From positions 1-5,818 of the forward strand of contig DEIM01000102.1 of NCBI GenBank assembly GCA_002352485.1: a DNA stretch of 5,818 bases. Reading direction: 5' to 3'. Under the pieces are notes generated by a model. That model ran no database searches. It was not told the DNA's origin and was given only the letters and a program-made list of their open reading frames with translations. This document shows, piece by piece, positions 1 to 5,818 of the stretch; positions within the stretch are counted from its first letter, which is position 1, and each line of letters starts with the position of its first letter. The stretch comes from Candidatus Dadabacteria bacterium UBA2774 (GTDB lineage: Bacteria; Desulfobacterota_D; UBA1144; Nemesobacterales; UBA2774). A program made the position numbers and the translations under genes.

Positions 1-3000
1 CCGAGGGCGTCCTCATAGCACTCCGCCGCACTCTTCTCGTGAGATTCTTTTTCTTTGAGCGAGCTTATGAACATATGGGCATCACCCATTGCGGCTCGTA
101 TAATTCCGTATTGATTATTATGATCGGCACTAAATCCGCTTTGAGCCTCCTCAAATATTTGAAGAGCCTTCTCTGAAAGGGATACGCATTCCTCACCGGT
201 TTTAGCAAACTCACACTGAAGCATGAGCAAGATAGCGATATTCCTTCTGGTTGTCGTATACTCAGCCACAAATTCTTCTTTCGTATAAACGTGGAGAGAC
301 TCCTCGTAAGCATCCACAGCGGAGGCATAATCTCCCTCGCGGTTATCCATTAAAGCCCTACGCGTATACGCGCGGCCTATATTTGTTTTAATTTGTGCGT
401 ACCTATGCGGCTGCTCCCCTGCCTGTGTGAGAGAAATGGCGTCGCTAAAGCAGGCGAGCGCCTTTTCTACGCTCGACCCACTTTCCCCATGCTCAGAGAA
501 TGACAGATAGGCATTTCCAAGATTGTTATTCACAACCGCGCTTTCAACTCCGGCTCTGTGTGAATATACGTCGAGAGCGTCTTTGTATGACTCAATTGCA
601 TGTGAGTAATTCTTTTTGCCCTCTTCCGCCGCTGCAAGCTTAAAGTAGGAGCTTCCGAGATTATTTTTTAATCGCGCATACTCAAGCGGGTTTATTTCAA
701 GCGTAATTACACAAAGCGCCTCTTGTAGTAATTCAATAGATTTTCTGAGATTACTCCCGGGATCGTCCGTATGAGAGTTTTTATTGTGAATAGCCCCCAG
801 ATTCCCAAGGGTTTTTGAATAGAGCGCCCGGGCATCGTCCCCCTGAGCACTAAAGGTCTTAAGATTTAAAGCCGCGTCTTCAAATTCAGCAAATGCGAGC
901 TCCATATAGTTATCGCCATTACCAGACTGCTGTAGCTGCCCATAGGCAGTACCCAAATTGTTCTTAATAAGAGCATGATGAAGAGGCTGCTCTTCAGGAC
1001 TCACGTGCTCAAGCGCCTTAGAAAACGCCTCGACGGCTTTTTCGCAATGCTCCCTTGAGTCCTTAATAATCGACATGTCGACACGGCACTGCCCTATTTT
1101 ATTATTAACCTGTACAAACGTCTCTTTAGAATCAATAGAACTGCAAACATGTAAAGCCGATTCATACTGTTTAAGCGCATTCTCCAAGTTCTGATATCTA
1201 TCGTCTATACCCGAGAGACCGGCGTAAGCGTCCCCTTTAAAGAGCTTGAGCTTTACATACTCTTGTGGGAATTCCTCCTTATTGAATACGGAGAGTGCAT
1301 CGCCAAAGGCTTCAAAAACTCTTCCAAAACCCCCGGGATTCCCTTCATGGAGAGCCGCCCCTGAAAAAAGCCGCCCTTTGTTCATCTTTATCCTTGCGTA
1401 TTCTATCGGATACTCTTCTTTACTATAACTCTTAAGCGCACGCTCGTATGAAGAGGCAGATTCATTTGCGTACTCCGTACCCCCTTCAAGCTCTGAAAGG
1501 CTAAAAAGCGCATCACCCAGTTTTTTATGTATTATTGTAGAATTTAAAGGATTCTCCCCTTCGGTATATACTTTAAGGGCTTCCAGATACCCCTTGACCG
1601 CCTGTTTCAAATTCGGGGTCGTATCCTGCACCTCGGATAATAACAAGTACGCATCGGCTAGATTATTAGATATCATAGCGCGCTCTAATGAGTGCTCGGA
1701 GGTGCTGTATACATTAAGGGCCTCAGAATAAGCTCTCACGGCGTTTAAGCTATTCTCTTCCCTATCCTTAATCTCAGCAAGCGTGCTGTAAATCACGCCC
1801 AGATTATTCTGTGTCATTGCGTACTCACACGGGTCCCGCTCAAGAGTCCTAACCTTAAGTGATTCTGTGTAGCAAAGTAGTGCTTTTTCGCAGTTTTGAG
1901 CTTTATTTTCAAGCTCTGCAAGAGTGCCGTACGCGTTTGCGATGTTGTTTTGTGTTGTAGAAAACTGGTCAGGATAGTCGTTAATCGAATAGAACTTCAA
2001 AGCTTCCTCAAAGCTTTCAATAGCACAGCGGCAGCTCTCTGAGCTCTCTTCTATTTGAGCAAGCATATCGTAAGAAGCGCCGAGGTTGTTGTATACAAGC
2101 GCAGACTCAAGCTCAAAACCCCCACCCGAGTAAACCTGAAGCGCTCTCTCGTATGCTTCTATGGCCAATATGCAGCTCTCGGCAGATACTTCAATCTCCG
2201 CCTGTGTGCGGTATGCATTACCAAGGTTTATATGAGCCTCGGCATATGCCTCAGCTGAGCGCTCGGGTGTAATGAACCTGAGCGACTCCTTTAAGGCATC
2301 AATCGCCTCGGCAATCCCCTCACTGCTGTTATCGAATTCACCCAGAGCGCTGAGTACCCGCCCCTGCAAATTCATAAGAATAGAATATTCCGATTGAAAC
2401 TCAGAGGGCTCATATACCTCAAGCGCGCTCTTTATATAAGTAAGCGATTTCTTGTAGCTTACTTCTTTCTCCTGCTGAGTCTCATTTAGCCCGGCTAATA
2501 CGTTATAGGCTTCCCCGAGGATTTGATTTAAAAAAGCGAAGATTAGAGCGTCCTTATCTTTACCAAAATAATTGAGCCCCTCTTTAAATAGCTTAAGGGC
2601 CTTTTCAATATTATCTTTATCCTCACTATCAAGTAGGGACAATAAGAGCATTTCACCCTGTCTTACCTTAAAGCACGAAGAGAGCGCAGTATCCATATCA
2701 TCCGAAGATATGCTCTCATATATTTGTGCGGCTTTGTTATAACACTCATTCTTCTCCGAATCGTTATCATCATCGGCTTTTTTAGCGTAAAGCGCCGCAA
2801 GCATTGCAAGAATTTGAAACGGAGTACTTCGCCCCGAACTCTTTTCCCATTGTGCAAGCAAATCGCAGGACTTATCCAAATCGCTTATCTCATGCTCTTG
2901 TGTATTTGTGTAATAATTCGATATTTCCTGGGCCAGCTCCCTGAGATTGGAATACGGCTCGGGACCTAAGGAACTGTAGGTCTTGGTCAGCTCCGAGATA

Positions 3001-3548
3001 TAGCTTTCTAAAACAGCCGGAATGAAAGATTCAAATTCATCCCTGATTTTATGAGCCGGCATCTCAGACGAAGTGCCCACTGAAGAGCTATCTACCCAGA
3101 TTTCATTAAGAGCATTTAAGCTTGAATTAGTTGCTAATTGATCCGACTGGTTTTCCCCGGACGGCTCAGGCGAGGTGCCTTGCTCTTCTCTGGTTTCACC
3201 GACAAGGTCGCGAATGGTTAGAACAAATTTCCCTTTTCCATTCAAGTAACCGTAAGAGTACTGCAGACCCGGCCCCGGCCCGCTTAGTATAAGCAAACCA
3301 AGCGCACAGTCCCTTGCCACATTCTCTAAATCCCCGCTTTGTGACGACTCTTCGGATACAGCGTTAACCTTGAAACCTTTTTCAGAAAGTACATCGGTAA
3401 GCGGTTTAAGTAAGAGTTCAAGCTTAGAGCCCGTCATTTCCTCCGGGTATATGACTATACATGGAATCTGACACTTCGGATCCCAAATAGCGTCAAGCGG
3501 ATTCAAACGCAGGATTCTCTCCCGACCGGACTTCAATGTTTCACCCAT
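1..3548 (-). CDS. Giant TPR-repeat protein with N-terminal NDT/TIR-like domain (3' end outside window)
   Basis: One open frame runs from ATG at 3548 to the left edge: 1182 complete codons, no internal stop or frameshift when read codon by codon. An in-frame stop (3554-3552) lies two codons upstream, so 3548 is the only ATG that fits. The ribosome site is weak (GGAA, 6 nt before ATG). Residues about 27-115 look like an alpha/beta domain: strand PCIVIYP (29-35), helix, GFKV (58-61), LGLLILSGPGPG (83-94), then LQYSYGYLNGKGKFVLTI (95-112). This order resembles the nucleoside 2-deoxyribosyltransferase-like/TIR-like fold (pattern NVxYELGxAxxxGKPVI), but the usual Glu is Ser98. A polar linker (about 118-165) and a helical segment follow. 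From about residue 244 to the edge there are 20 TPR-like repeats, mostly 47 residues, with motifs such as NNLGxAYxxLAE and AIxxYxxALxVY. No signal peptide is seen, so it is probably cytoplasmic. It likely acts as a protein-interaction scaffold or sensor; the partner is unknown. The leader carries a cyclic-di-GMP-class riboswitch. The frame and TPR call are firm; the N-terminal fold is inferred by eye. Confidence 0.93.
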   Translation of the reverse strand, partial: MGETLKSGRERILRLNPLDAIWDPKCQIPCIVIYPEEMTGSKLELLLKPLTDVLSEKGFKVNAVSEESSQSGDLENVARDCALGLLILSGPGPGLQYSYGYLNGKGKFVLTIRDLVGETREEQGTSPEPSGENQSDQLATNSSLNALNEIWVDSSSVGTSSEMPAHKIRDEFESFIPAVLESYISELTKTYSSLGPEPYSNLRELAQEISNYYTNTQEHEISDLDKSCDLLAQWEKSSGRSTPFQILAMLAALYAKKADDDNDSEKNECYNKAAQIYESISSDDMDTALSSCFKVRQGEMLLLSLLDSEDKDNIEKALKLFKEGLNYFGKDKDALIFAFLNQILGEAYNVLAGLNETQQEKEVSYKKSLTYIKSALEVYEPSEFQSEYSILMNLQGRVLSALGEFDNSSEGIAEAIDALKESLRFITPERSAEAYAEAHINLGNAYRTQAEIEVSAESCILAIEAYERALQVYSGGGFELESALVYNNLGASYDMLAQIEESSESCRCAIESFEEALKFYSINDYPDQFSTTQNNIANAYGTLAELENKAQNCEKALLCYTESLKVRTLERDPCEYAMTQNNLGVIYSTLAEIKDREENSLNAVRAYSEALNVYSTSEHSLERAMISNNLADAYLLLSEVQDTTPNLKQAVKGYLEALKVYTEGENPLNSTIIHKKLGDALFSLSELEGGTEYANESASSYERALKSYSKEEYPIEYARIKMNKGRLFSGAALHEGNPGGFGRVFEAFGDALSVFNKEEFPQEYVKLKLFKGDAYAGLSGIDDRYQNLENALKQYESALHVCSSIDSKETFVQVNNKIGQCRVDMSIIKDSREHCEKAVEAFSKALEHVSPEEQPLHHALIKNNLGTAYGQLQQSGNGDNYMELAFAEFEDAALNLKTFSAQGDDARALYSKTLGNLGAIHNKNSHTDDPGSNLRKSIELLQEALCVITLEINPLEYARLKNNLGSSYFKLAAAEEGKKNYSHAIESYKDALDVYSHRAGVESAVVNNNLGNAYLSFSEHGESGSSVEKALACFSDAISLTQAGEQPHRYAQIKTNIGRAYTRRALMDNREGDYASAVDAYEESLHVYTKEEFVAEYTTTRRNIAILLMLQCEFAKTGEECVSLSEKALQIFEEAQSGFSADHNNQYGIIRAAMGDAHMFISSLKEKESHEKSAAECYEDAL
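86..2811 (-). repeat. Array of about 20 TPR-like units with a 47-codon period
   Basis: This coding repeat is visible at protein level and much diverged at DNA level. Using the codon for the Leu/Ile of the NNLG-type motif as anchor, anchors start at 2799, 2658, 2517, 2364, 2223, 2082, 1941, 1800, 1659, 1518, 1377, 1236, 1095, 954, 798, 657, 519, 378, 237 and 87. Fifteen of the 19 intervals are exactly 141 bp; the others are 153, 156, 138 and 150. Each unit reads as helix A (NNLGxAYxxLAE), a polar loop, helix B (NCxxAIxxYxxALxVY) and a long connector often ending in PxEYA. The best-conserved units lie around 1660-2240. The array continues past the left edge. Confidence 0.9.
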
Positions 3549-3707
3549 ACTCTATTCCATATCCAGCGAAAAAGCTCACACGCAATCAGGCTGATATATT
3601 CAGCTTAGGTACGCATATTCAAACCTACTGTATAGGGTGGAAAATAGAACGCAAAGAAGATGGAACTACGAAATTACGGAACAAATCCGTCTACATAACA
3701 ATCCCAA
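3549..3707 (-). promoter_or_regulatory. Leader between riboswitch aptamer and TPR gene (possible expression platform)
   Basis: This stretch of about 160 nt lies between the aptamer and the start codon. On the minus strand it contains a perfect 5-bp hairpin ACGGA/TCCGT (3690-3676), a perfect 5-bp hairpin GCTGA/TCAGC (3604-3590), and an AAGCT/AGCTT pairing (3606-3602 with 3576-3572) that excludes the second hairpin and ends in a short U run. The segment GUUCCAU (3666-3660) can pair with AUGGAAU (3560-3554), which covers the only plausible ribosome binding sequence. No strong intrinsic terminator is visible, so control at translation initiation seems likelier than attenuation. That is inference; no folding was computed. 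No convincing gene lies in this stretch. Confidence 0.4.
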
Positions 3708-3798
3708 CCTCGGTAGTCCGGCTGCCTGTAACTCATTAGCGCTGTCATTTAGGCCCGTGACTTTGCGTCCCACCCTTTCAGATGGTTTGCCTTTTTCG
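3708..3798 (-). ncRNA. Cyclic-di-GMP class I (GEMM-I) riboswitch aptamer
   Basis: Read on the minus strand, the RNA carries the GEMM-I landmarks in order. GGCAAACC (3791-3784) is followed by a hairpin CCAUCU-GAAA-GGGUGG with a GNRA tetraloop. Then come GGGACGCAAAG (about 3771-3761) and the tetraloop receptor GGGCCUAAA. A second stem closes with UGAC/GUUA, and the 3' segment is CAGGCAGCCGGACUACCGA, close to the Vibrio Vc2 sequence UAGGUAGCGGGGUUACCGA. GGC pairs with GUC to close the first stem. In the known family this aptamer binds cyclic di-GMP (some members cyclic AMP-GMP) and controls the gene downstream. Here that gene is the TPR gene starting at 3548. The position matching G20 of Vc2 is G, the usual state for cyclic di-GMP binders. 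Confidence 0.93.
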
Positions 3799-3831
3799 AC
3801 TTAGGATTAATATTTCCCCGTCAATACAAAC

Positions 3832-3858
3832 CTTATAACCGTTTTAGTCCGCTGTCAA
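3832..3858 (-). promoter_or_regulatory. Candidate sigma70-type promoter for the riboswitch/TPR transcript
   Basis: On the minus strand, TTGACA (3858-3853, perfect -35) is followed after 15 nt by TATAAG (3837-3832, 5 of 6 matches to the -10 consensus). Transcription would start near 3825, about 27 nt before the aptamer. The spacer is shorter than the ideal 17 nt. A second TTGACG (3824-3819) lies downstream but lacks a good -10 at the right distance. Confidence 0.55.
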
Positions 3859-4021
3859 TATATATATCTACTCATATTTGAACCTTAGCGTGAATATCTA
3901 GAGACGGGTATGAACCTGGGAGTGGTTAATTAGAATTTTCTTATATACCGGGAAAGGTTTTCGACCTAAATTTCTGCAAGTAATACAAGTGCGCCATGTT
4001 TTGGATTTAATCTCGGGGCTA
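3859..4021. other. AT-rich intergenic spacer without a recognised feature
   Basis: This segment lies between the end of the zinc-ribbon gene and the promoter of the riboswitch transcript. It is AT-rich, with an alternating TA run near 3858-3866. Only very short inverted repeats were found, such as AGGT/ACCT at about 3956-3968. No clear intrinsic terminator for the zinc-ribbon gene was found, so read-through into the riboswitch transcript cannot be excluded. Confidence 0.5.
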
Positions 4022-4471
4022 TCACTTAACGGCTCCAGGTAAATCGACTTTTTTTGAGCAATCCGGACAGTATTGTGATCCCTGGGTCACTTCGGCCCCG
4101 CATTCGCAAAACGCTATAACCGCAGGTTTGGCAAGCGCTTTTAAGCTCCCGAGCTCCTTTTGAGCGTTTAAGTGCACGAGCCTGAGCTCTTCTTCACATT
4201 TATCCATCTCGCGCTCTATACTCTCAATCTCAGCGCATTTGACCTTAATACTGTCCTGATTTACCTCCCCCTTGTATTTATAGGAGCGGTATATGGTGTT
4301 CCCCATATCAAGCGCGCAGTCCCGTCTTTTTTTCTTGAGCGATCTTAGCCTGTTTTTGATTAGAATCGTGCCGTAAGCCTCTTTCGATCTGATATTTACT
4401 ATCCTGAGGCCCTTATTAACACCCGATTTTAAACGGCTGTACAAATCTTGCGTATCCAGGATATCAGCCAT
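4022..4471 (-). CDS. Coiled-coil protein with C-terminal zinc ribbon
   Basis: The complete 149-residue frame starts at ATG 4471 and ends in TGA at 4024-4022. AAGGAG (4484-4479) stands 7 nt before the ATG and supports this start. Residues 38-50 are strongly basic (including LKKKRR). Residues about 54-65 (LDMGNTIYRSYK) and the Glu/Lys-rich heptad-like stretch 71-110 match the helical, coiled-coil part of a widespread group of bacterial zinc-ribbon proteins. The C-terminus has Cys122, Cys124, Cys135 and Cys138 in a CxC-x10-CxxC arrangement, a typical four-cysteine zinc ribbon. No signal peptide or membrane segment is seen, so the protein is probably cytoplasmic. The molecular role is not known; nucleic-acid or protein binding is possible from the basic patch and zinc ribbon, but this is inference. 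It lies upstream of the TPR gene on the same strand, separated by 473 bp with its own promoter and riboswitch, so a shared operon is not evident. Confidence 0.88.
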   Translation of the reverse strand: MADILDTQDLYSRLKSGVNKGLRIVNIRSKEAYGTILIKNRLRSLKKKRRDCALDMGNTIYRSYKYKGEVNQDSIKVKCAEIESIEREMDKCEEELRLVHLNAQKELGSLKALAKPAVIAFCECGAEVTQGSQYCPDCSKKVDLPGAVK

Positions 4472-4478
4472 TCACAGT

Positions 4479-4484
4479 CTCCTT
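4479..4484 (-). promoter_or_regulatory. Ribosome binding site of the zinc-ribbon gene
   Basis: AAGGAG on the minus strand ends 7 nt before the ATG at 4471. It is a near-consensus Shine-Dalgarno sequence and fixes the start. It contrasts with the weak site of the riboswitch-controlled TPR gene. Confidence 0.85.
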
Positions 4485-4528
4485 AAGTCCAATAGCAGTT
4501 CACGATTCTCTTTAGAGTGATAATAAAA

Positions 4529-4555
4529 ATGATACTTGATAATACACAAAGTCAA
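4529..4555 (-). promoter_or_regulatory. Candidate promoter of the zinc-ribbon gene
   Basis: On the minus strand, TTGACT (4555-4550) is followed after 15 nt by TATCAT (4534-4529); both match the sigma70 consensus at 5 of 6 positions. The spacer is short. Transcription would start near 4522, giving a leader of about 50 nt before the ATG at 4471. Confidence 0.45.
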
Positions 4556-4674
4556 ACGGCAATTTTCTAAAGCGATTATAAGCGTACCCGATCAAGAATT
4601 AACGGTGTTTAATATACTCTTACCCTGGCATTTACAGATGTTGTGCAGATAAAAAATACAGCACAAAAATAGGT

Positions 4675-4702
4675 TTGACTCGGTAAAAGGATAGGATATG
4701 CT
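4675..4702 (+). promoter_or_regulatory. Candidate promoter of the HEAT-repeat gene
   Basis: TTGACT (4675-4680) and TATGCT (4697-4702) are separated by 16 nt, a good sigma70-type spacing. Transcription would start near 4709, about 160 nt upstream of the ATG at 4869. It faces away from the zinc-ribbon promoter, so 4472-4868 serves as a divergent regulatory region. Confidence 0.55.
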
Positions 4703-4868
4703 TTTTCACACTGATATGTAATCAGCTAGTAGGGGTCGTTAGAGGAGTGTCGGGGTTATCCGCTTCATATCGGGCTTTTTGTGTTAGAGTGCCCGCTGCT
4801 GTAGTAAATCCGCCTTACTCGGAATGTCCCGGAGAAGATTCATAATAAATATTGAGAGGTTTTAAATT
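4703..4868 (+). promoter_or_regulatory. Long 5' leader of the HEAT-repeat gene
   Basis: The predicted leader is about 160 nt. It contains a perfect 5-bp hairpin CTGAT/ATCAG with a 5-nt loop (4711-4725), and a CGGGC/GCCCG pairing (4771-4775 with 4791-4795) around a 15-nt loop. It ends in the ribosome site GAGAGG (4854-4859), 9 nt before the ATG. No known riboswitch family was recognised in it, and no short ORF stands out. Confidence 0.35.
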
Positions 4869-5818
4869 ATGCAACATCTATATAAATACGCACTTTTTAG
4901 CATTATTGAGTGCTTAAGGGAAGATAAGAGAGTGTTCACTGTTACGGCTTTAATATTGCTGCTCACATTGACTGCAGGTCCGCAAGTATCGTTATCTCAA
5001 GAAAATGCTCAGGAAGAACTAATAGTTGAAAACAGCGCCGAATTATCCGAAACAACCGAAGATCTCAAAGCTGCAGAAGGCGGTTACGCAGAGTGGGAAA
5101 TGAGCGCGCTTATGGGCGCTCTCAATGACCCAAATCCCAAGGTCAGGACTTTTGCTATATATAAGCTTGCGCCTCTCGATGACGAGGTTGTGAGAACCCG
5201 GATTGTTGAGTTTTTAGATTCAAAGGATGCACTACCCAAGCAAGCGGCATTGTACTCGGTCGCATCATGGGGTGAAGCCTCAAGGGAGTACCTGCCTCAA
5301 GTAATCGAGAACATGAATGACAGGAAAGTAAGCACCCGGAGGGCCGCGGCGCAGGCAGCACTTAACATAGGGAAACTTAACAGGTCTCAAATGCAGGTAG
5401 TAATATCACTCCTTAGTGATGATGACAGCAAAGTGAGGCTGTTAGCTAGAGAGATAATAGAAGCTAACCCCGAGCAGGCCGCCGCCCAGAAACAGCAAAT
5501 TATAGAGCTCGTCAACAACGAAAACTCCAAAGTCAGGGCAATAGCATTAATAGCGCTCGGAAAACTAGGGGAAAAAGGCGCTAGCAATAAAGCCCTTATG
5601 GTAAAAATGCTTAATGACCCTGATCAATCGGTAAGATCGAGCGCGGCACTGGCACTTGGCGACTTAGGCAAGTCGTCCAAACCCCAAATTAAAGATATCG
5701 TGCCGCTTCTTAATGATCGAAGTATTTATGTACGTACCTCGGCACTAAAATCTCTAGGCAAAATAGGCGATGTATCCGACGAAGAAGTAAAAACCATCAT
5801 AGCGATCCAAAGAGAAAA
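4869..5818 (+). CDS. Exported or membrane-anchored HEAT-repeat protein (3' end outside window)
   Basis: The frame opens at ATG 4869, preceded by GAGAGG at 9 nt, and runs to the right edge: 316 complete codons without a stop. Residues 20-21 (KR) precede a hydrophobic stretch at about 22-36 (VFTVTALILLLTLTA), which reads as a signal peptide or N-terminal anchor with a long first part. A Glu/Ala/Ser-rich linker follows to about residue 72. From about residue 76 to the edge there are repeated helical pairs of HEAT (PBS-lyase-like) type. They are marked by LNDPNPKVRTFAIYKL, LSDDDSKVRLLAREII, NENSKVRAIALIALGKLG, DPDQSVRSSAALALGDLG and DRSIYVRTSALKSLGKIG, with the typical D-x-VR and ALxxLG positions. 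About seven units are visible, spaced roughly 33-40 residues. HEAT arrays are protein-binding scaffolds; no catalytic motif is seen in this part. The export signal suggests a periplasmic or membrane-attached role. The missing C-terminal part could hold another domain, so the function is left open. Confidence 0.9.
   Translation, partial: MQHLYKYALFSIIECLREDKRVFTVTALILLLTLTAGPQVSLSQENAQEELIVENSAELSETTEDLKAAEGGYAEWEMSALMGALNDPNPKVRTFAIYKLAPLDDEVVRTRIVEFLDSKDALPKQAALYSVASWGEASREYLPQVIENMNDRKVSTRRAAAQAALNIGKLNRSQMQVVISLLSDDDSKVRLLAREIIEANPEQAAAQKQQIIELVNNENSKVRAIALIALGKLGEKGASNKALMVKMLNDPDQSVRSSAALALGDLGKSSKPQIKDIVPLLNDRSIYVRTSALKSLGKIGDVSDEEVKTIIAIQRE

Noticed and set aside
65..2857. Minus-strand ORFs at 65-328 and 2663-2857 in another frame
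   Set aside because: They overlap the TPR frame, whose repeat pattern runs unbroken through both regions.
1246..2969. Short plus-strand ORFs at 1246-1428, 2055-2258 and 2724-2969
   Set aside because: They are antisense shadows inside the continuous TPR frame and their translations show no family features.
1..3548. Possible frameshift or pseudogene in the TPR gene
   Set aside because: Reading every codon from 3548 to 3 gave no stop, and the 47-codon step is kept across the whole array.
3536..3739. Plus-strand ORF of 67 codons opposite the TPR leader
   Set aside because: It overlaps the start of the TPR gene and the 3' half of the riboswitch on the opposite strand, has no recognisable protein motif and no good ribosome binding site.
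3796..3824. TTGACG (3824-3819) as the main promoter of the riboswitch transcript
   Set aside because: At 15-17 nt downstream only AAGTCG or TAAGTC is found, poor -10 matches, and transcription would begin inside or at the very edge of the aptamer.
4771..4795. CGGGC/GCCCG inverted repeat as an intrinsic terminator
   Set aside because: The stem is only 5 bp with a 15-nt loop, and no T run follows on either strand at the right place.
4932..4934. GTG at 4932 as the start of the HEAT-repeat gene
   Set aside because: It would remove the positive residues before the hydrophobic stretch, and ATG 4869 has a better ribosome binding site.
5155..5587. Minus-strand ORFs at 5155-5361 and 5387-5587
   Set aside because: They lie opposite the HEAT-repeat frame, which has clear repeat motifs throughout.

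Overview
The window is from a bacterium. It holds two genes on the minus strand, one gene on the plus strand that leaves the right edge, and a cyclic-di-GMP-type riboswitch. A class I (GEMM) riboswitch, a HEAT-repeat export protein, a small coiled-coil/zinc-ribbon protein and moderate base composition fit a deltaproteobacterial (Desulfobacterota-like) genome. That is only an inference: no rRNA or phylogenetic marker gene is present, and GEMM-I riboswitches also occur in Clostridia, Vibrio and other groups.

Positions 1-3548 (minus strand) are one uninterrupted reading frame that starts at 3548 and leaves the left edge. It encodes at least 1182 residues. An N-terminal alpha/beta domain of about 115 residues resembles the nucleoside 2-deoxyribosyltransferase-like/TIR-like fold. 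A Ser/Glu/Pro/Gly-rich linker follows, then a long array of TPR-like helical-hairpin repeats. Twenty repeat anchors are visible, and 15 of the 19 intervals between them are exactly 141 bp (47 codons), longer than the canonical 34-residue TPR.

Positions 3549-3858 (minus strand) are the leader of that gene. In transcription order they hold a candidate promoter (3858-3832), a clear GEMM-I aptamer (about 3798-3708), and a roughly 160-nt stretch with small hairpins that ends in a weak ribosome binding site. This layout puts the giant NDT/TIR-like + TPR protein under direct cyclic-dinucleotide control, and it is the most interesting feature of the window.

Positions 4022-4471 (minus strand) encode a 149-residue basic coiled-coil protein with a C-terminal CxC-x10-CxxC zinc ribbon. 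It has its own ribosome binding site and candidate promoter, and it lies upstream of the riboswitch-controlled gene on the same strand.

Positions 4472-4868 are a divergent intergenic region with a promoter candidate facing each way. The plus-strand promoter leads through a leader of about 160 nt into a secreted or membrane-anchored HEAT-repeat protein (4869 to the right edge, 316 complete codons visible). No mobile element, CRISPR array, tRNA or rRNA was recognised.
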